Position numbers and translations under genes: made by a program
The notes under the pieces: model-generated
What the model was told of the DNA's origin: nothing
Database searches by the model: none
Seen by the model: the letters and a program-made list of their open reading frames with translations, nothing else
Part shown: in pieces, positions 60,997 through 64,000 of the stretch
How the letters are laid out: every line of letters begins with the position of its first letter
Numbering within the stretch: the first letter of the stretch is position 1
From: Labilibaculum sp.
GTDB taxonomy: Bacteria > Bacteroidota > Bacteroidia > Bacteroidales > Marinifilaceae
DNA length: 64,000 bases
NCBI RefSeq assembly: GCF_963664555.1
Contig: NZ_OY761461.1
Span: 4,691,769-4,755,768 of the forward strand
Reading direction: 5' to 3'

Positions 60997-61211
60997 CTTT
61001 TTTAAATTTTAATCAAAAGTATAAAAAAAAGAGCAATGAGATTTATGAGTTAAGGGATCGGATTCATTCACCAGCCGAATTTTATATTATTTTAAGATTT
61101 CCCTGAGCTTGCTGCTTTTGTGCCTTTTTACCATTCAATCTTTAGCAATTTTAAACCCCTTCCAGACTTTTTTAGTAAGTTTATGTTCTAAAACTCAAAT
61201 CTCTTTCATAC

Positions 61212-62015
61212 ATGAGTACCATAAAAGATCGTCTTTACGAAATAATATTCGAGGCTGACACCAAACCGGGGAAGATATTCGATATTGCACTGCTTGTTAT
61301 CATTATTCTAAGCATCCTTTTAGTTGTTTTGGAAAGTGTGCCTTCCATTGAAAGAGATTATCATGATGTATTGAAACTTTCGGAATGGTTGATTACAGCA
61401 ATCTTCTCTTTGGAATACATGCTGCGAATATGGATCGTTCAAAAACCCAAAGCCTATATCTTCAGCTTTTACGGAATTATCGATTTACTCTCAGTACTCC
61501 CATCATATTTAGGCTTGATTGTTATTGGCACTCACGGCTTTATGGTGATTAGAGCCTTACGACTGCTTCGGATTTTCCGAATTTTAAAACTCAATAGATA
61601 TATTAAAGAAGGAGCTATTATTGTTCGCGCGCTTCGCCAAAGCAGAATAAAAATATCTGTCTTTCTTTTTGCTGTTCTAACCATGGTAATCATCATCGGA
61701 ACCATCATGTATTTGATTGAAGGGGGCGAAAATGGATTCACCAGCATTCCCCGTGGAATTTATTGGGCCGTTGTTACCCTCACCACTGTTGGTTATGGTG
61801 ACATCTCCCCATCGACATCTCTTGGGCAGTTTTTTGCCAGCTTTGTAATGATTATCGGTTATGCCATTATCGCAGTTCCAACAGGTATTGTAACTGCTGA
61901 ATTAAGCAAACAGACTTCAAAAGCTGCATCTACTCAAGTTTGCCCAAATTGTTTAGCCGACAATCATTCCGAAGATGCTCTGTACTGCAATCTGTGTGGT
62001 AAAAAACTTAACTAG
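61212..62015 (+). CDS. Voltage-gated K+ channel-like protein with C-terminal zinc ribbon
   Basis: Six-helix inner-membrane ion channel. The S4-like segment RALRLLRIFRILKLNRYI (residues about 113-130) carries regularly spaced Arg/Lys. The pore has AVVTLTTVGYGDISP (about 193-207), with the K+ selectivity filter TVGYGD. After S6 the short cytosolic tail ends in a double-CxxC zinc ribbon (CPNCLADNHSEDALYCNLCG, about 243-262). The ribbon could be a binding or sensing domain. Single-gene unit. Confidence 0.9.
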   Translation: MSTIKDRLYEIIFEADTKPGKIFDIALLVIIILSILLVVLESVPSIERDYHDVLKLSEWLITAIFSLEYMLRIWIVQKPKAYIFSFYGIIDLLSVLPSYLGLIVIGTHGFMVIRALRLLRIFRILKLNRYIKEGAIIVRALRQSRIKISVFLFAVLTMVIIIGTIMYLIEGGENGFTSIPRGIYWAVVTLTTVGYGDISPSTSLGQFFASFVMIIGYAIIAVPTGIVTAELSKQTSKAASTQVCPNCLADNHSEDALYCNLCGKKLN

Positions 62016-62133
62016 CTCCCGTTCATACCGAAGAAAATAATTTATAAAGACACACAAGTAAATCCTGTTTTTTTTAGGATATATTAACTCATGGATGTGC
62101 AATTAGAGGAAGAATTAATCCAGAAAAAATCGA

Positions 62134-62141
62134 TATATTTG
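62134..62141 (+). promoter_or_regulatory. TAnnTTTG -7-like box
   Basis: TATATTTG matches the Bacteroidota -7 element, 136 bases ahead of the gene at 62277. No good TTTG is seen at -33, so this is tentative. Confidence 0.35.
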
Positions 62142-62276
62142 TATGTCTTTTTAGACGAAAAGTATTGCTTGTATTGAATCTTTTGCTTTGGATGGGCGAT
62201 TTTCTAAATTGAACAGCAAAAGCATTCAAATTATACCTACAACATTACACTTTTAACTGGTATAAAACATTTTATC

Positions 62277-62582
62277 ATGGGATTTACAAGTTTTTTTAAG
62301 AAACCTCAGCACAAAAGATTTAATATTCAACCCAGATATTGGGATCCTGCAAAAGAAGCGAGAGAAGATAGAGAAAAAAGGATACGAGGAGAACTGGGTT
62401 TGAAGGATGAAAATGAACCATACATCCCCAACATAAAAGGACGAATGAAAAGTGAACTACGTCATGGTCGCTTCGATTCTAGTGGCTCTAGAAACAAATC
62501 GAATATCAGATTGTTAATTATCTTTATCTTGCTTGCACTGGCAGCATACATTTACATTTATGGATGGGATGGAATCATTTAA
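62277..62582 (+). CDS. Conserved-looking small membrane-anchored protein upstream of mutL
   Basis: 101 aa. The N-terminal ~75 residues are basic and soluble (RFNIQPRYWDPAKEAREDRE, then RMKSELRHGRFD). One C-terminal membrane helix (IRLLIIFILLALAAYIYIYG) suggests a tail anchor in the inner membrane facing the cytoplasm. No function known. It precedes mutL on the same strand by 113 bases and may be co-transcribed with it. Confidence 0.75.
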   Translation: MGFTSFFKKPQHKRFNIQPRYWDPAKEAREDREKRIRGELGLKDENEPYIPNIKGRMKSELRHGRFDSSGSRNKSNIRLLIIFILLALAAYIYIYGWDGII

Positions 62583-62695
62583 ATTTCTCCTTTTCTAAAT
62601 TTATTCTTGTCTCTTTTCAGAATTTCTGAAATCAGACAATTTAAATTTCACCCAACACGTTACTAAAAAGTTAAACTTTAGAAGTAGAAATTTAT

Positions 62696-64000
62696 ATGTC
62701 GGATTTGATACAAATTCTGCCTGACAATGTAGCCAATCAAATTGCTGCAGGTGAGGTAGTTCAAAGACCAGCTTCAGTTGTAAAAGAGCTTGTGGAGAAT
62801 GCCATTGATGCTGGAGGTAACTCTATAAAAATCAACTTAAAAGATGCAGGAAGAACATTAATCCAGGTAATTGATAATGGATGTGGTATGTCCGTTACCG
62901 ATGCGCGTCTTGCTTTTGAACGACATGCAACTTCTAAAATTCGAAAGGCAAATGATCTGTTTGCCATTCGAACCATGGGTTTTCGTGGCGAAGCACTTGC
63001 CTCCATTGCGGCTATTGCCAATGTTGAATTAAAAACCAAACGAACCGAAGACGAATTAGGCACTCACATTGTTATTAGTGGTTCGGAAGCAATATCTCAA
63101 GAAGTTTCGGCTTGCAGCGATGGAAGTAATTTCATTGTAAAAAACCTCTTTTTTAATGTTCCTGCCCGCCGAAAATTCTTAAAAGCCAATTCTACCGAAC
63201 TTCGCAATATCATTACCGAATTTCATCGAATCGTGCTTTCACATCCCGAAATTGCTTTTCAACTTCTTCACAACGACTCTGAAATATACAACCTCCCTGC
63301 AAGTCATATCCGCCAACGAATTATCAATGTTTTTGGCAAAAGCATGAACCAAAGGTTAATCAGCATAAATACAAGCACCAGTATTGTAAAATTGACTGGT
63401 TTTATCGGGAAACCGAAAAATGCGAAGAGAAATTTAGGGGAACAATTCTTTTTTGTGAACAACCGCTACATGCGACACCCTTATTTTCACAAAGCAATCA
63501 TGCAGGCTTACGATAAAATATTGCCTCCCGAAACCATACCGCCTTACTTTATCTTCTTTGAAGTCGATCCACAGATTATTGATATCAATATTCATCCGAC
63601 CAAAACCGAAATTAAGTTTGAGGACGAAAGAGCGATCTATCAAATCATTCAAGCATCTATCCGGGAGGCTCTTGGAAAATTTAATATTGTGCCTTCCATC
63701 GATTTTGATGAAGACAACAGTTTAGAGATTCCTGTAGCTGGCAGCAGTGCCGATATCGAGGCTCCAATGATTAAGGTGAATCCGGAATTCAATCCTTTTG
63801 AGGCGAATTTGAACTACAACCCTTTTGATGGGGAGAAGACTTACAATCCTTTCGACGAAGAGCGCAGATCGTTTGAATCGAACCAATTTTATCAGGAATT
63901 TAAGGCAAAAACACCTCCTCAGCAAAGTGGAGCGACCAAAAAAGCACCTCCTGAAAAATGGGAAACTTTATACGAAGAACCCTTTAAAAGAGAATCTGAT
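62696..64000 (+). CDS. mutL: DNA mismatch repair protein MutL (3' end beyond window)
   Basis: Mismatch repair matchmaker. The first 435 residues are in the window and the frame is open at its end. GHKL ATPase motifs: the Glu/Asn in VVKELVENAIDAG (residues about 30), DNGCGM (about 61), ERHATSKI (about 76) and TMGFRGEALASIA (about 93). NVPARRKFL (about 153) and FVNNRYMRHP are typical. The linker after about residue 340 has three NPF motifs (NPEFNPFEANLNYNPF, then YNPFDEE). The C-terminal dimerisation/endonuclease domain is missing only because the window ends. Confidence 0.95.
   Translation, partial: MSDLIQILPDNVANQIAAGEVVQRPASVVKELVENAIDAGGNSIKINLKDAGRTLIQVIDNGCGMSVTDARLAFERHATSKIRKANDLFAIRTMGFRGEALASIAAIANVELKTKRTEDELGTHIVISGSEAISQEVSACSDGSNFIVKNLFFNVPARRKFLKANSTELRNIITEFHRIVLSHPEIAFQLLHNDSEIYNLPASHIRQRIINVFGKSMNQRLISINTSTSIVKLTGFIGKPKNAKRNLGEQFFFVNNRYMRHPYFHKAIMQAYDKILPPETIPPYFIFFEVDPQIIDINIHPTKTEIKFEDERAIYQIIQASIREALGKFNIVPSIDFDEDNSLEIPVAGSSADIEAPMIKVNPEFNPFEANLNYNPFDGEKTYNPFDEERRSFESNQFYQEFKAKTPPQQSGATKKAPPEKWETLYEEPFKRESD

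Overview
The window looks like chromosome from a marine, at least partly anaerobic Bacteroidota, most likely of the Marinilabiliales/Labilibaculum-Marinifilum type. Evidence: AT-rich DNA, TAnnTTTG-type promoter boxes, a DUF4369-like thioredoxin-fold lipoprotein, LpxH, giant FtsX-family permeases under sigma-54 control, four-subunit 2-oxoacid:ferredoxin oxidoreductase, and intergenic regions crowded with palindromic repeats. The genus is an inference; no rRNA or tRNA gene was seen.

Layout. 1-7570: housekeeping genes (membrane pyrophosphatase hppA, ribF, a redox-dead thioredoxin-like lipoprotein, lpxH, rmuC). 7576-9384: an IS1182-type insertion sequence, followed by a phased 20/21-bp repeat array (9398-9610) and a probably frameshifted secreted-protein gene. 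10706-22151: anaerobic and amino-acid metabolism (Cys/Met-type PLP lyase, molybdopterin oxidoreductase with a fused FeS/membrane-anchor subunit, aminotransferase plus 2-oxoacid:ferredoxin oxidoreductase operon, and a divergent Lrp regulator). The gaps within the oxidoreductase operon hold long inverted repeats and palindromes. 22248-28691: an accessory island with a complete His-Xaa-Ser (Hxs) radical-SAM system (hxsA, D, B, C) tightly coupled to a YidD-like gene and a small DUF4177-like gene, preceded by an HNH endonuclease gene and an orphan vsr. 28861-29007: a second array, exactly 21 bp in period. 30236-32090: an array of ~127-131-bp repeats with a Y1/HUH (RAYT or IS200-like) transposase embedded in it. 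33091-38287: a LolA-like protein, two FtsX permeases, an ATPase and an outer-membrane barrel in one operon. 39876-54873: a sensor kinase and sigma-54 activator divergent from an efflux operon (adaptor, ATPase, four ~790-aa permeases), with a palindrome and a -24/-12-like site between them and a scar of a lost permease copy. 55062-64000: GNAT, soluble pyrophosphatase, small accessory genes, YifB/ComM, gmhA, a Kv-like channel with a zinc ribbon, and the 5' part of mutL.

Functional links. The aminotransferase and ferredoxin oxidoreductase would together turn amino acids into acyl-CoA and reduced ferredoxin, with the Lrp protein as likely regulator. Membrane and soluble pyrophosphatases are both present. 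The two-component system probably switches on the large ABC efflux operon. The Hxs cluster probably makes a post-translationally modified, exported His-Xaa-Ser repeat protein.

Most unusual signals: the two helically phased short arrays (9398-9610 and 28861-29007), the Hxs-YidD cluster, the transposase whose 3' end is made of the repeat it sits in, the GTAG-flanked palindrome family, and the permease recombination scar.
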